A stretch of DNA of 64,000 nucleotides from Phycisphaerales bacterium (GTDB lineage Bacteria; Planctomycetota; Phycisphaerae; Phycisphaerales; UBA1924), in NCBI GenBank assembly GCA_027019265.1, contig JALUWX010000107.1:49881-113880 (forward strand), written 5' to 3'. Positions 26,185-34,978 of the stretch are shown here, in pieces. The stretch's first letter is position 1, and each line of letters starts with the position of its first letter. The notes beneath the pieces are model-generated. The model worked only from the letters and a program-made list of their open reading frames with translations, searched no databases and was not told the origin of the DNA. A program made the translations under genes and the position numbers.

Positions 26185-27365
26185 GCGCGCTCCAGTGCCG
26201 CGATGTCGTCCTCGACGATCGGGACATCCCCGTCGATGTCGCGCTGCGCGATCGTCCCGACCACGTCTTCTATCCGGTAGGCAAGAATCCCCGTCCCCGG
26301 GCGCTTGATGGTCAGCATGTCGCGCGTGATCGTGGTGCCCTCAAGGATGGGCTGGGCCGCGACGACGGATTGGCGGGAGACTTCGCGGACATCGCGCTCG
26401 CAATCGAGGACTTCCTTGCGTATCGGCTCTGAAATTGCGACTTCATAGCCAATGAGATTGTCCAGTGCATGGAGTTGATCGAACAAATCGTCCGGTAGAT
26501 CGCCAAGATCTTCTATTTCCTCTGGTCCAGCTGCGCAGTACGGCGTATTGATCATGATCTCGAAAGATTTCCGTCCATCTGAAACCGCAAACCGAGCCCC
26601 ATCGCAATACGTTCTCAACTGAGAGTAGTGAAGCGAAGCTTTATGGTCTGGACCCTGACGCTTGCAGTCGTCGGTGAAGTGTTTTTCGAGGATTGACGCT
26701 CCGATACTCACAGCAGCAGCACCAGTCCCCATCTCCCGGGTGTGGTCGCTGTAACCCACAGGTATGCTCAAAGCATCCACCAGCACCTTAATCCCGCCAA
26801 GTGCATCCTCGGGCGCAGGATACGAACTCACACACTGCAACATCGCAAGACGATCTCGCGCCCCTTCGAGCCACCCCGCGGCCCGCACCACCTCGTCGAG
26901 TGTGCTCGCGCCCGTGCTCACGATCAGCGGCTTCCCCGTCCCCGCGATCGCATCGAGCAAAGGCTTGTTCACGATGTCCGGGCTCGCGCTCTTGTACGCA
27001 TCCCACCCGAGCGTCTCCGCGCGTTCCACCAGCTCCACACTGAACACCGTCACGATCGCATGGATCCCGCACTCGTGTGCACGATCCACAACCTTCGCCA
27101 TCTCGTCGAGGGTCAGCTCGAGCCGGCGCAGCATCTCGATCGGATCCGTCTCCCCGGCCGCCTTCTGGTACGCGGCCAGCTTCGCCGCCTTGCTCATCAA
27201 TCGGTCCGTCTCGAAGTACTGGAGCTTCACCGCGTCCGCGCCCGCATCCGCGGCCGCGTCGGTCAGCTCGAGCGCGCGCCCGACCTCCCCGTCGTGGTTC
27301 ACCCCGATCTCCGCGATCACATATGGCGGATGCTCGAGCCCGATCTCCGTGTCACCGATGCGCAT
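26181..27365 (-). CDS. neuB: N-acetylneuraminate/nonulosonate synthase with SAF domain
   Basis: A 394-residue synthase that condenses a 6-carbon amino sugar with phosphoenolpyruvate. The TIM barrel includes YVIAEIGVNHDG (residues 15-26), VKLQYFETDRL, YKSASPDI, LIVSTGAST and VGYSDHTREMG; the C-terminal antifreeze-like SAF domain begins near QPILEGTTITRDMLTI. ATG 27365 follows AAGGAGAG by 8 nt and lies inside the 3' end of neuA (14-nt overlap). Between about 26416 and 26850 the DNA has more A/T and a different codon choice than the flanks although the protein remains normal for NeuB (see findings). It works with neuA and neuC. Confidence 0.93.
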   Translation of the reverse strand: MRIGDTEIGLEHPPYVIAEIGVNHDGEVGRALELTDAAADAGADAVKLQYFETDRLMSKAAKLAAYQKAAGETDPIEMLRRLELTLDEMAKVVDRAHECGIHAIVTVFSVELVERAETLGWDAYKSASPDIVNKPLLDAIAGTGKPLIVSTGASTLDEVVRAAGWLEGARDRLAMLQCVSSYPAPEDALGGIKVLVDALSIPVGYSDHTREMGTGAAAVSIGASILEKHFTDDCKRQGPDHKASLHYSQLRTYCDGARFAVSDGRKSFEIMINTPYCAAGPEEIEDLGDLPDDLFDQLHALDNLIGYEVAISEPIRKEVLDCERDVREVSRQSVVAAQPILEGTTITRDMLTIKRPGTGILAYRIEDVVGTIAQRDIDGDVPIVEDDIAALERA

Positions 27366-28086
27366 GAACGAATCTCTCCTTGAGCAGCGTATCCGCGACA
27401 ACCAGATCGATCGGCGAATCGATGTCGATCACGTCCCCCTCGTTCGTCACGATCGCGCGACGATCATTCCCCAAAAACGCATGAGGCCCATCCGGCGCAC
27501 CGAGCGTGCACATCAGCGCCCCCGAGGTGACGGCCATCACCCCCCCGTCCGGGATCAGCGCGTCGGGCAGATCCTGACGACGGAAACAGTTGTGGAACAA
27601 CGGCGCCCCGTCCTCGAACGCACGGAGTGAGCCCCGCTCGTCGACCCGGCATGTCCACCATGGATGGTGCTTCCCGACTTTCGCGAACGATTGCACACTG
27701 TCGCACCCCGTGTCCTCGAGCATCGCGAGCGCGTCGTCGATCAGCGGCTCAGGACGGATGGGCACATTCGCATAGAGGATCACGATGGGCACATCGGGAG
27801 ACCCGATCGATCCGTACGCATGACGCGCGGCGCTGTCGATCGTCGCCGTGTCGTGCGCGAGCACGTCCGGGCGCTCGATGACCGTGCACCCCATATCCCG
27901 TGCGATCTCCGCGCATGGGGCATCGTCCGTCGACACGATCACGTGGTCCACCCGCGCCGAGCGCTGCGCCTGCTCGATCGTGTGCACAATGCAGGGTTTG
28001 CCGCCGACAATCGCGTGGTTCTTCCCGGGGACTCCCTTGGAGCCCGCGCGCGCCAGGATGATCGCGATCGCGCTGGGTTGGATCAC
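27352..28086 (-). CDS. neuA: Acylneuraminate cytidylyltransferase
   Basis: A 244-residue enzyme that activates a nonulosonic acid with CTP to the CMP-sugar used by a transferase. It has the nucleotide-binding start IAIILARAGSKGVPGKN (residues 7-23), VDHVIVSTDD, VIERPDVLAHDTATID and IDIDSPIDLVVAD, as in NeuA/PseF. It begins with GTG 28086, which overlaps the stop codon of the large upstream gene (GTGA, 28083-28086), and its end overlaps neuB by 14 nt. The tight packing argues for one transcript of four genes. The exact acid is not known. Confidence 0.93.
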   Translation of the reverse strand: MIQPSAIAIILARAGSKGVPGKNHAIVGGKPCIVHTIEQAQRSARVDHVIVSTDDAPCAEIARDMGCTVIERPDVLAHDTATIDSAARHAYGSIGSPDVPIVILYANVPIRPEPLIDDALAMLEDTGCDSVQSFAKVGKHHPWWTCRVDERGSLRAFEDGAPLFHNCFRRQDLPDALIPDGGVMAVTSGALMCTLGAPDGPHAFLGNDRRAIVTNEGDVIDIDSPIDLVVADTLLKERFVHAHR

Positions 28087-31000
28087 GCCGCCGCTCCGTC
28101 GTTCCCCGCGCCGACGAGCACCGATTCGCCCTTGAGCTCGACCAGCATCTCAGCACGATGATCACGCAGTGCGCGATGGGCCGCTTCGACCCCGTGCTCG
28201 AAGACGTTGACCGCATCGATCTCGATCCCACGATGATCGATCACCCCGCCGTCCGCGCGGACCCGGAGCACGTCCGCTTCCAGGATCTCCGCGCGTTTCC
28301 GCGGGATCGGGAGCGGCGAGATCCGCTCGCCTTCGACCACCCCCGGGAGCGGATCGATCGACGCGCACCCGCACACACTCAGCCAACGGTCGTAGAAGTC
28401 CCGGAGCTCGTGCACATTGATCGAGCACTTCGTCAGTCTCGGGAGGATCCACGGCGTCGGGAACGACCCGCTCACACGCTCCCGCGCGTTGAAGAGCGAC
28501 TGCATCCGGTCGAGCAGCTGCTCGTACCGGTCCGTCCCCGTCATCTGCTCGTACACGGCGCGCGAATCCGCGAGCACGTCCACACTCAGCACCCCAACCC
28601 CCGACTCGAGAATCGTCTGCGCGTCGTGGTGCTCCGAGAGCAGGTCCGTGCGGAGTTCGACACACGGCGCGCCCAGCTCATCCGCGAGCGCGACGAAGTC
28701 CAGCGCATCGGGGCGCATCAGCGGATCCCCGACCCCGGAGAACAGCACCGTGCAGTCCTCGCGCAGCTCGAGCGCTTCCTTCATCACATCCCGCGCCGAG
28801 GCGATCGTGATGTTCGGACGCTCATCGAGCTCCATCGCGCGATGGTGCACGCGCCCCCAGAACCCAGAGCTCAAACGCCCCGTGCACAGCTCGAGCACCA
28901 ATCGACCAGGGCCATGGCGCTGCGCCCGCGCGATCGCGCGTTCGTACTCGTCCACGATCTCGACCGCGCTCGTGCCGTGGACACGCTCACCGAGCGATTC
29001 GTACACCTCCGCGAACGCCCGTCTCCGAGCACCCGAATCCGCGATCATCCGCGCCGATCCATCACGAACCCTCGGATCCACCCCCACACACAGCGGCGAA
29101 GCGATCGGGTCGTTCTGCGGCCCCCTGGGCACATACGAGAGCAACGCGCCGATCGAACCGAACACGCTCGAACTCGCGCAGGCTTGCGCGAGCGTCACGA
29201 CCACATCTCGCGAGAGCACCACACACCCGAGCCCGGGGATCGCTTGCGAGAACGTGATCCGGCACTTCTCGGGCTCGCGCCGATGGAGCGACACGATCTC
29301 ATCCACGAGCGCCGGATCCACGAGCCCCCAGTCCGCGCCGACGATCGCGCCCGCATCGATCCCGTGCTCCTCCATCACCCGCGCCAGCTCGATCGGATCC
29401 AGCGACTCGTCGTAGCACCCCAACGAACCGATCGAACCACGCCACGTATCCGACGACGCGCTCCGCGCGATCCCGATCGCGCGTGTCCTCGACCGTGTCC
29501 GATCCGAATCGATGCTCACGATCCGAACACCCCCGCCGTGCTCCCCGAGAATCCGCGTGATCGCGTTGGCGTCCGGCGTGAGGATCGTGATCCCGTCGAT
29601 CTGCTCGCACCGCTTGAGCCGATCGATCGTGAGCACCAACGCGTTCATCCCCCGCGCCACGGGCTCGGACAGATCCCGGCGCTGACCGAGCCCACCAAGG
29701 ATCGGGTCCGCAACGACGACCGCGTCGATCCGACGACGCGCCTCGACCCGGACATCCGAACCCAGGAGCGCGTTCTCGTCCGCGAACTCGTCCCGCGTGA
29801 CTTTCACCGATCGATCGTCCATGACATCGATGAACCGTTCGACCAACGAGCGGACCGTGTCCGCGGCGTTCCGGATCCCCTCCACGTTCACCCCGTCGCG
29901 CTCCAGCTGACGGCGCTGCCGCTCGTACCGATCCAGGTCCGCCGCGAGCGCGATCCGCCGATCCGCGCGGAACCGCAGCATCGCGCCGCGCTGGTTCAGG
30001 AAGTGCACGAACGTCAGCGCGGGCTCCAGCTTCAACACCCGCTCCCTGATCGAATGGATCTTCGCGATGATCCTGTCCACCCGATCCGGATCCCCCGAAG
30101 CTTTGATCGCGCGTCCGATGAGTTCGTTCGTCGCTTTCGAGTGCTCCGCGACCTTGCGGAGATCCCCGACGATCTCGACAATCCGATCACGCACCCGATC
30201 CAGGTGCGCCGTGTCCTCGCGCCGTTCTCCGACCGTCTCGGGGATCCTCACGGAACCCATGCTCCCGAACTGTCCGATCGCTCCAGCGAGCGTCATGACC
30301 TCCGTGTGCTCGATCCGCGCGCCCCCCTCGCTCGCATCGATGATCCTCACCCCGTAGCGCGTGTCCTTCGCGAAGTCCGACTCGAACTGCGCAATGTACG
30401 CGCTCATCTGCTCGTCCGCATACATCTCGCGCCCGTGCACATCCGTGCGCGGTCTCAGGTGCGCCTTCATCCGGAGCACCCGCTCGAGTTCCATCATCTC
30501 CAGGGTCCGATGCTCCGAGAGCTCCCCGGACCATACGTTATGGATCGCCGCTCCCTCCCCGTAGTAGAGCCCATCGGAGAACCCGAGGTCCTGACCGATC
30601 ATGATGATCGTTCTGCACCCCAGGAACCGCGCGAGGTAGTAGTTCAGGTGCGCCACCGTCGAACCGGCCGGGAGCTTGGGCTTCTCACCCCCCAGCTCCG
30701 GACCCAGCAGCTTATCGAGCAAGGGCTCACCCACACACACGATCTCACCCGGGAACGCATCGAGGATCGCCGCGTTCGCTTTGGGTTCAGCGACGAGGCG
30801 CACCCCCTCGACGTCCTCCGGCGTCAGCCCCTCGTAGAACCGCTTCGAGATCTCGTGGTGATCGAGCGATGTCACAAAGTGAGGCCGGATCCCACGCTCG
30901 AGCAAGGGCTTGAGCATCGTCTGCACCGCGATAATCACGAACCGCTCGCGCACCGTGGGATCCTCGAGCAGCGCGAGGTTGTTCCGGAGCGAAGGCCCCG

Positions 31001-31724
31001 CCGCGATCAGGATCGCGGGCTTCCCTTTGCACGACCCCTCCAGCACCCCGAGCCCCGCGCTCATCGCGTAATGATCCGCGTTCATGATCACGTTGCGCAG
31101 CGTCACCCCCGAATGCGCGAGAACCGTGACCAGATGGGTGCGCGTGATCTTCACCGCGTCCAGAAACGTCTCCCCGAACACCTTCCCCGGCGCATCCAGA
31201 CGCGCCCGGCTCGGGGGATGGATCACCAGCTCCACCCCCGTCGCGAGGAGCACCTCGAGCTTCTCGAACCCGTCCGTGATCGTCCCCCGATCGCGCGGGT
31301 CCGTCACCAACGTGAACTTGCCCTTGCTGATCCACCCCGAATGATCCACCCGTTCGAGCACGGCCCGGAGCATCCCGACATCGGGCTCGAAACACACCAC
31401 CGCGCTCTGCTCGAGGTGCGCCTCCTGGAGCTCACGGATGTGGTACCCGAGCCCGAACCCCACCACCCCGTACATCCCCGCGTTGTTGGGATCGAGCGAC
31501 GAAACCCACGATCGCGCCTCGTCGATCGGCCGACGTTTCGAACACAGCGCCCGCCCCTGGAACACCGCGCTCGGGAACCCCTCGTCCTGGGTCTCGACGA
31601 ACTCGATCGACATCGAAGCAACCGCGTTCCGGATCGCTTCCGCGCTCCTCGGAGCCCGCTTCGCGATCGCGCGCAGGTTCCGCTCCAGGATGGAATCGTC
31701 GCGCATCGTCGTCGTTGTGCTCAT
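28083..31724 (-). CDS. Maf-type flagellin-glycosyltransferase-like protein fused to a nucleotidyltransferase-like and a degenerate radical SAM-like domain
   Basis: A 1213-residue protein. Residues about 225-490 match the motility-associated factor (Maf, MAF_flag10/DUF115) domain: KGKPAILIAAGPSLRNNLAL, LKPLLERGIRPHFVTSLD and GCRTIIMIGQDLGFSDGLYY. Maf proteins of other bacteria attach pseudaminic or legionaminic acid to flagellin. Residues about 665-870 resemble an SpsF-like nucleotidyltransferase. Residues about 935-1165 resemble a radical SAM/SPASM protein (VLFSGVGDPLMRPD; PWILPRLTKC) but the CxxxCxxC cluster motif is absent. ATG 31724 follows AGGAG by 5 nt. It heads the operon with neuA, neuB and neuC. 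The Maf call is firm; the other two domains are tentative. Confidence 0.8.
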   Translation of the reverse strand: MSTTTTMRDDSILERNLRAIAKRAPRSAEAIRNAVASMSIEFVETQDEGFPSAVFQGRALCSKRRPIDEARSWVSSLDPNNAGMYGVVGFGLGYHIRELQEAHLEQSAVVCFEPDVGMLRAVLERVDHSGWISKGKFTLVTDPRDRGTITDGFEKLEVLLATGVELVIHPPSRARLDAPGKVFGETFLDAVKITRTHLVTVLAHSGVTLRNVIMNADHYAMSAGLGVLEGSCKGKPAILIAAGPSLRNNLALLEDPTVRERFVIIAVQTMLKPLLERGIRPHFVTSLDHHEISKRFYEGLTPEDVEGVRLVAEPKANAAILDAFPGEIVCVGEPLLDKLLGPELGGEKPKLPAGSTVAHLNYYLARFLGCRTIIMIGQDLGFSDGLYYGEGAAIHNVWSGELSEHRTLEMMELERVLRMKAHLRPRTDVHGREMYADEQMSAYIAQFESDFAKDTRYGVRIIDASEGGARIEHTEVMTLAGAIGQFGSMGSVRIPETVGERREDTAHLDRVRDRIVEIVGDLRKVAEHSKATNELIGRAIKASGDPDRVDRIIAKIHSIRERVLKLEPALTFVHFLNQRGAMLRFRADRRIALAADLDRYERQRRQLERDGVNVEGIRNAADTVRSLVERFIDVMDDRSVKVTRDEFADENALLGSDVRVEARRRIDAVVVADPILGGLGQRRDLSEPVARGMNALVLTIDRLKRCEQIDGITILTPDANAITRILGEHGGGVRIVSIDSDRTRSRTRAIGIARSASSDTWRGSIGSLGCYDESLDPIELARVMEEHGIDAGAIVGADWGLVDPALVDEIVSLHRREPEKCRITFSQAIPGLGCVVLSRDVVVTLAQACASSSVFGSIGALLSYVPRGPQNDPIASPLCVGVDPRVRDGSARMIADSGARRRAFAEVYESLGERVHGTSAVEIVDEYERAIARAQRHGPGRLVLELCTGRLSSGFWGRVHHRAMELDERPNITIASARDVMKEALELREDCTVLFSGVGDPLMRPDALDFVALADELGAPCVELRTDLLSEHHDAQTILESGVGVLSVDVLADSRAVYEQMTGTDRYEQLLDRMQSLFNARERVSGSFPTPWILPRLTKCSINVHELRDFYDRWLSVCGCASIDPLPGVVEGERISPLPIPRKRAEILEADVLRVRADGGVIDHRGIEIDAVNVFEHGVEAAHRALRDHRAEMLVELKGESVLVGAGNDGAAA

Positions 31725-31851
31725 GGAGTCTCCTATCGCATAGTCCATCGTGTGTTATCGACCGGATCCTCGACGTTTCTCCATTCACAGCACCCCCGGG
31801 ATCCGAGCCCCACACGGAGCCGAACATGCTCCCAGACAAGGGACACCGATC

Positions 31852-32472
31852 ATGCAGAACGCCATCTTCGAACCATCGAACCTTCCCACACTCGACCCCC
31901 CGAACCCCATCACCCACGCGCTCCTCGAATCCCCCACGATCCCGGCCATCGGCGCGATCGTCCTCGGGACCGTCCTCCTCCTCGCGCTCCGCTCCCGAGG
32001 ACAGACCAAACCAGCCGTCGCCGTCTTCCTCGGGGGATTGCTCCTCGGGATCGGGGTGTTCACCAGCGCCGCGCTCGTCACGACGGATCGGGAACACCTC
32101 ACCGAATCGACAGCCCAACTCGTCAACGCCGCCGCCGCCGGGGACTCGACAACCCTCACCACCCTCCTCCACCCCGATGTCCGGGTCCGAGCGCGCTTCG
32201 CCTCCCCGAGCTCGCGCGACGACATCATCGCGCTGTGCCAGACCCGAGCGGCGCGGATCGTCGAAGAGATCATCGTCCGAGAGACCCAAGCCCAGGTCAT
32301 GGGAGAACGGACCGCCCGGACGATGGTCAAAGTCCGGGTCCACACGGGGATGGGTCAGAACATCAGCTGGTGGATGATCGACTGGGAACGCGCCACCCCG
32401 GACTCGGACGAATGGCGCGCCACGCGCATCGAGCCAGTCTGGATCCAGGGCTACGACAACCCCGCCGGCTGA
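31852..32472 (+). CDS. Membrane-anchored protein with SnoaL/NTF2-like domain
   Basis: A 206-residue protein of unknown function. Two membrane helices lie at about residues 28-46 (IPAIGAIVLGTVLLLAL) and 54-74 (AVAVFLGGLLLGIGVFTSAA). The rest resembles a small NTF2/SnoaL-like cone: ESTAQLVNAAAAGDSTTLTT and LLHPDVRVRARF are typical of the start of such domains, and WWMIDWER of a later strand. ATG 31852 follows AAGGGAC by 8 nt. It diverges from the Maf-type gene, with 127 nt between, and converges with a lipoprotein gene. No catalytic residues can be named. Confidence 0.72.
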   Translation: MQNAIFEPSNLPTLDPPNPITHALLESPTIPAIGAIVLGTVLLLALRSRGQTKPAVAVFLGGLLLGIGVFTSAALVTTDREHLTESTAQLVNAAAAGDSTTLTTLLHPDVRVRARFASPSSRDDIIALCQTRAARIVEEIIVRETQAQVMGERTARTMVKVRVHTGMGQNISWWMIDWERATPDSDEWRATRIEPVWIQGYDNPAG

Positions 32473-32493
32473 TCACAAACCGTTGTTCGATCA

Positions 32494-33321
32494 TCACTTC
32501 GGGATCGCGACCAGGTTGCTGGGCTGGAGGCGCGTCACGCGCTGACCCGCGCTGTTCGTGATCGTTTCCCGGATCCCCTTCCCGTTGAGCAGGTTGTTCG
32601 GGAACTTCCGCCGGGTATCGCGCAAGCGCTGGGACTCGATCGGAGGGGTCGTGGTCGCATCGAAGTCGGACTCCCCGAACACACCCACCGTCACCATCGA
32701 TCGGTACGGCGCGTGGTAATAGAACGCTTGGTCTCCCTCGGCGCGCAGCTCACGGACGGCCGCCTCCGCAGCACGCCGGAACTCACGGAGCTGAGGGTCC
32801 CCCGGGACCGACCCATCGTCCGTCCCGTACACCCCGGCCTGCAACGTATAGACCGCCCAGTCTCCCACGCGCGATTTCACCGTGCGCAGGTCGTATTCGT
32901 CGTTCGTCCCGGACAACGCCGCACCGCTCGGGGGCGCAAGATATGCGCCGAGATACGGGCGGGACCCGTCCACCACCGTCTCCTTGATCCGATCCAGATC
33001 CAGAAGCGCCGCTTTGTCGTCGGGCCCGTCGTACCCCCCGTACGCGATCACAAAGTGACCCGCGCGCGTCGTCGCGTACGCGCCCTCCAACCCCGGCGTG
33101 GTCCGGACCCGCTGGAGGATCGGGTTCACAAGCTCCTCCCGATCCCTGGGCAACGTCGTCAGGATGATCGACCACCCGTCCTTGTTCCCCGGCGCAAGCC
33201 CATCGTCATCGAACACCCCCTCCGATTGGAGCGGGGCGCTCTCCTTGGGTTCATCCTTCGATTGTCCCCACCCACATCCGGGGAGAACAAGCGCCCCCAA
33301 CACGAGGAGGAGCAGACCCAT
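32494..33321 (-). CDS. Lipoprotein of unknown function
   Basis: A 275-residue exported lipoprotein if translation starts at ATG 33321: a hydrophobic stretch LLLLVLGALVLPGC with a lipobox (LPGC) at residues 13-16. A start at ATG 33414, preceded by AAGGGG, would add 31 residues including the basic segment that signal peptides need, so that start is a real alternative. The mature part has SIILTTLPRDREELVNPIL, HFVIAYGGYDGPDDKAALLD and GVYGTDDG, and appears as a repeated mixed alpha/beta (SPOR-like) arrangement, without a named family. Convergent with the preceding gene, 21 nt apart; divergent from flgM. Confidence 0.72.
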   Translation of the reverse strand: MGLLLLVLGALVLPGCGWGQSKDEPKESAPLQSEGVFDDDGLAPGNKDGWSIILTTLPRDREELVNPILQRVRTTPGLEGAYATTRAGHFVIAYGGYDGPDDKAALLDLDRIKETVVDGSRPYLGAYLAPPSGAALSGTNDEYDLRTVKSRVGDWAVYTLQAGVYGTDDGSVPGDPQLREFRRAAEAAVRELRAEGDQAFYYHAPYRSMVTVGVFGESDFDATTTPPIESQRLRDTRRKFPNNLLNGKGIRETITNSAGQRVTRLQPSNLVAIPK

Positions 33322-33627
33322 CCGACCCCCCCGAGCGGGGGCGCAACAACCGAACAAATGAAAAACCCGCTTGGGGTGGGCAGTTCTGGCGTGATTTTGG
33401 AATCGGGTCAACATTTTTCGTTCGTCCCCTTCAGGGTTATACTCTGTAAGTCTTTGATTTGGCGGATGTTCGCACACTTCAGCCAAATTCATTCATTTGT
33501 GTTGAGCCGTTCTGATCGGCGACGATACACACACACCGGGATGGTGGAATAGGAACCGGATACTACAACATGTCGTAGTGCCCCCAGTGGTGGAACAAAG
33601 GTGGGCACAAGAAGGAGGCCATCCAGC
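33322..33627. promoter_or_regulatory. Divergent region between lipoprotein gene and flgM
   Basis: A 306-nt stretch without a supported gene, richer in A/T than its surroundings. TATACT at 33438-33443 could be a plus-strand -10 element; on the opposite strand the same place reads TATAAC. No convincing -35 sequence accompanies either. AAGGAGG just before 33618 is the flgM ribosome binding site. I see no clear sigma-28 or sigma-54 promoter. Confidence 0.35.
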
Positions 33628-33936
33628 ATGCAACACTTTTCCCCGATCGACGCACCGCGCACCACTCGTCCAGGACGGATCCGTCCTGTCGAAGTCGCGC
33701 CGAGCGAAGCGCCCCAAGAGGCGTCCCGTGGCGCCGTCAGCAGCCGTGGATCCGATCGAGTCGAACTCTCCAGCGTCGCTCGTTTCCTCAACGAGCTCAA
33801 GAGCGGCGGCGCTGAGCGCACCGACCTGATCAACAAGGTCCGCGCCGAAATCGAAGCCGGCACGTACGACACGGACGCCAAGTTCGACGCCGCCATCGAC
33901 GCCATCAAGGAAGACCTTGAACTCGAACTCGACTGA
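33628..33936 (+). CDS. flgM: FlgM-like anti-sigma-28 factor
   Basis: A 102-residue protein with a disordered, Arg/Pro-rich N-terminal half and a C-terminal half that matches FlgM: DRVELSSVARFLNELKSG, then DLINKVRAEIEAGTYDTDAK, FDAAIDAIKEDLELEL. FlgM holds the flagellar sigma factor FliA until the hook-basal body is complete and is then exported. ATG 33628 follows AAGGAGG by 9 nt. It is a single-gene transcript with its own strong terminator. No other flagellar structural gene is in the window, but the Maf-neuABC operon 2 kb away may glycosylate flagellin. Confidence 0.82.
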   Translation: MQHFSPIDAPRTTRPGRIRPVEVAPSEAPQEASRGAVSSRGSDRVELSSVARFLNELKSGGAERTDLINKVRAEIEAGTYDTDAKFDAAIDAIKEDLELELD

Positions 33937-33961
33937 GCTTCGTGACATCTTGGAACTCACT

Positions 33962-33995
33962 CGGACGGGTCTGGCAGGGCCCGTCCGTTCTTTTT
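33962..33995 (+). terminator. Rho-independent terminator of flgM
   Basis: CGGACGGG (33962-33969), a 10-nt loop, CCCGTCCG (33980-33987), then TTCTTTTT. A perfect 8-bp stem and T-rich tail 26 nt after the flgM stop codon, before the convergent ispE gene. Confidence 0.9.
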
Positions 33996-34036
33996 CCCTA
34001 CGTCCCGATCCCGGAACCGATCCAACGAACCCGAGA

Positions 34037-34912
34037 TCAGCACAGGTTCGTCCGATGAACCGCGCACCCCGGCGCAAGCTCCTCGATCCCCGGCGATGAA
34101 CCCGGGACCACGATCGTCGATCCGGACCCCGTCACCATCGCTTCCGGGTGGACTTCCCGAATCGTGTCCAGGAGCTCGCGTAATCGGGGTTCGACCACAC
34201 ACGCCGGCGCTTCAAGATCGTTCGTCCACCCCTCCGGATCCGTGCGTCCCGCGTGATCCCGGACATCCCGCTCATCGATCGGCGAATGCTCCAGCGCATC
34301 GAACGCGCGGTACACCTCCCCCGTCGCGCACCCGAACGGGGGCGCGATCAGGGTGATCTCCGAGTCGATCGGGTCGATCCTCCCGATCCGCTCCCCGAAC
34401 CCGGACACGATCGCCGCCCGAGGGGCGCGTCCATCCAGAACCCCTTCGGGATCGATGAAGTAGGGGATGTCGGACCCGAGCGAAGCCCCGATCCGCGCGA
34501 GCTCGGGGGTGTCGAGCCCGAGCCCGTGGATCTCGTTGAGCGCGATCAGGGCGCAAGCCGCGTCGGAGGACCCGCCCCCGAGCCCTCCCCCCGAGGGGAT
34601 CGACTTCACACACACGATCGAGCTCGGGAGCGCCCGACCCATATGCGCTTCGAGCGCTCGGTGCGCCCGGACCACCAGGTCCGTCCCGATGTCCCAGGAC
34701 ACGGGTTCCCCATCGTCCCACATGACGACATGCGCGGATTCGGAAGCTTGGGAAACGACGAGCACGTCGTGGATCCCGACACTGTGGAACCACGAGCAGA
34801 TCGGGTGGAAGCCCGCGCGATCTCCCGATCCCACGGGGCTTCCAACGCGCAGGATCAGGTTGACTTTCGCGAAGGCGCGGAGCGTGATCGATCGTGGTTC
34901 GCCAACGGGCAT
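34037..34912 (-). CDS. ispE: 4-diphosphocytidyl-2-C-methyl-D-erythritol kinase
   Basis: A 291-residue GHMP kinase of the non-mevalonate isoprenoid pathway; it phosphorylates CDP-methylerythritol at the 2-hydroxyl using ATP. It has ITLRAFAKVNLILRVG with the catalytic Lys, the ATP loop IPSGGGLGGGSSDAA, DIPYFI with the conserved Asp, and a late VTGSGSTIVV where the family has GSGS. Length fits IspE (about 285). The ATG has no ribosome binding site, but TACCCT lies 6 nt before it, so it may be read from a leaderless RNA. It is a single-gene unit, divergent from the Nif3-family gene. Confidence 0.93.
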   Translation of the reverse strand: MPVGEPRSITLRAFAKVNLILRVGSPVGSGDRAGFHPICSWFHSVGIHDVLVVSQASESAHVVMWDDGEPVSWDIGTDLVVRAHRALEAHMGRALPSSIVCVKSIPSGGGLGGGSSDAACALIALNEIHGLGLDTPELARIGASLGSDIPYFIDPEGVLDGRAPRAAIVSGFGERIGRIDPIDSEITLIAPPFGCATGEVYRAFDALEHSPIDERDVRDHAGRTDPEGWTNDLEAPACVVEPRLRELLDTIREVHPEAMVTGSGSTIVVPGSSPGIEELAPGCAVHRTNLC

Positions 34913-34918
34913 CGCACG

Positions 34919-34924
34919 AGGGTA
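34919..34924 (-). promoter_or_regulatory. TACCCT -10-like element before ispE, leaderless-type
   Basis: On the minus strand TACCCT ends 6 nt before ATG 34912. About 5 nt further upstream, TAGGAT reads outward on the plus strand toward the Nif3-family gene, so two back-to-back promoters may overlap here. Confidence 0.5.
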
Positions 34925-34978
34925 GCGCTAGGATCGTGGTGCGCCCCGATCCGGGAGCGCAGATCGGAGGGTGCTCGG

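Noticed and set aside
28158..32561. A 1467-codon open frame antisense to the Maf-type gene
   Set aside because: Arg/Pro/His-rich nonsense composition; the opposite strand has clear protein motifs and operon structure.
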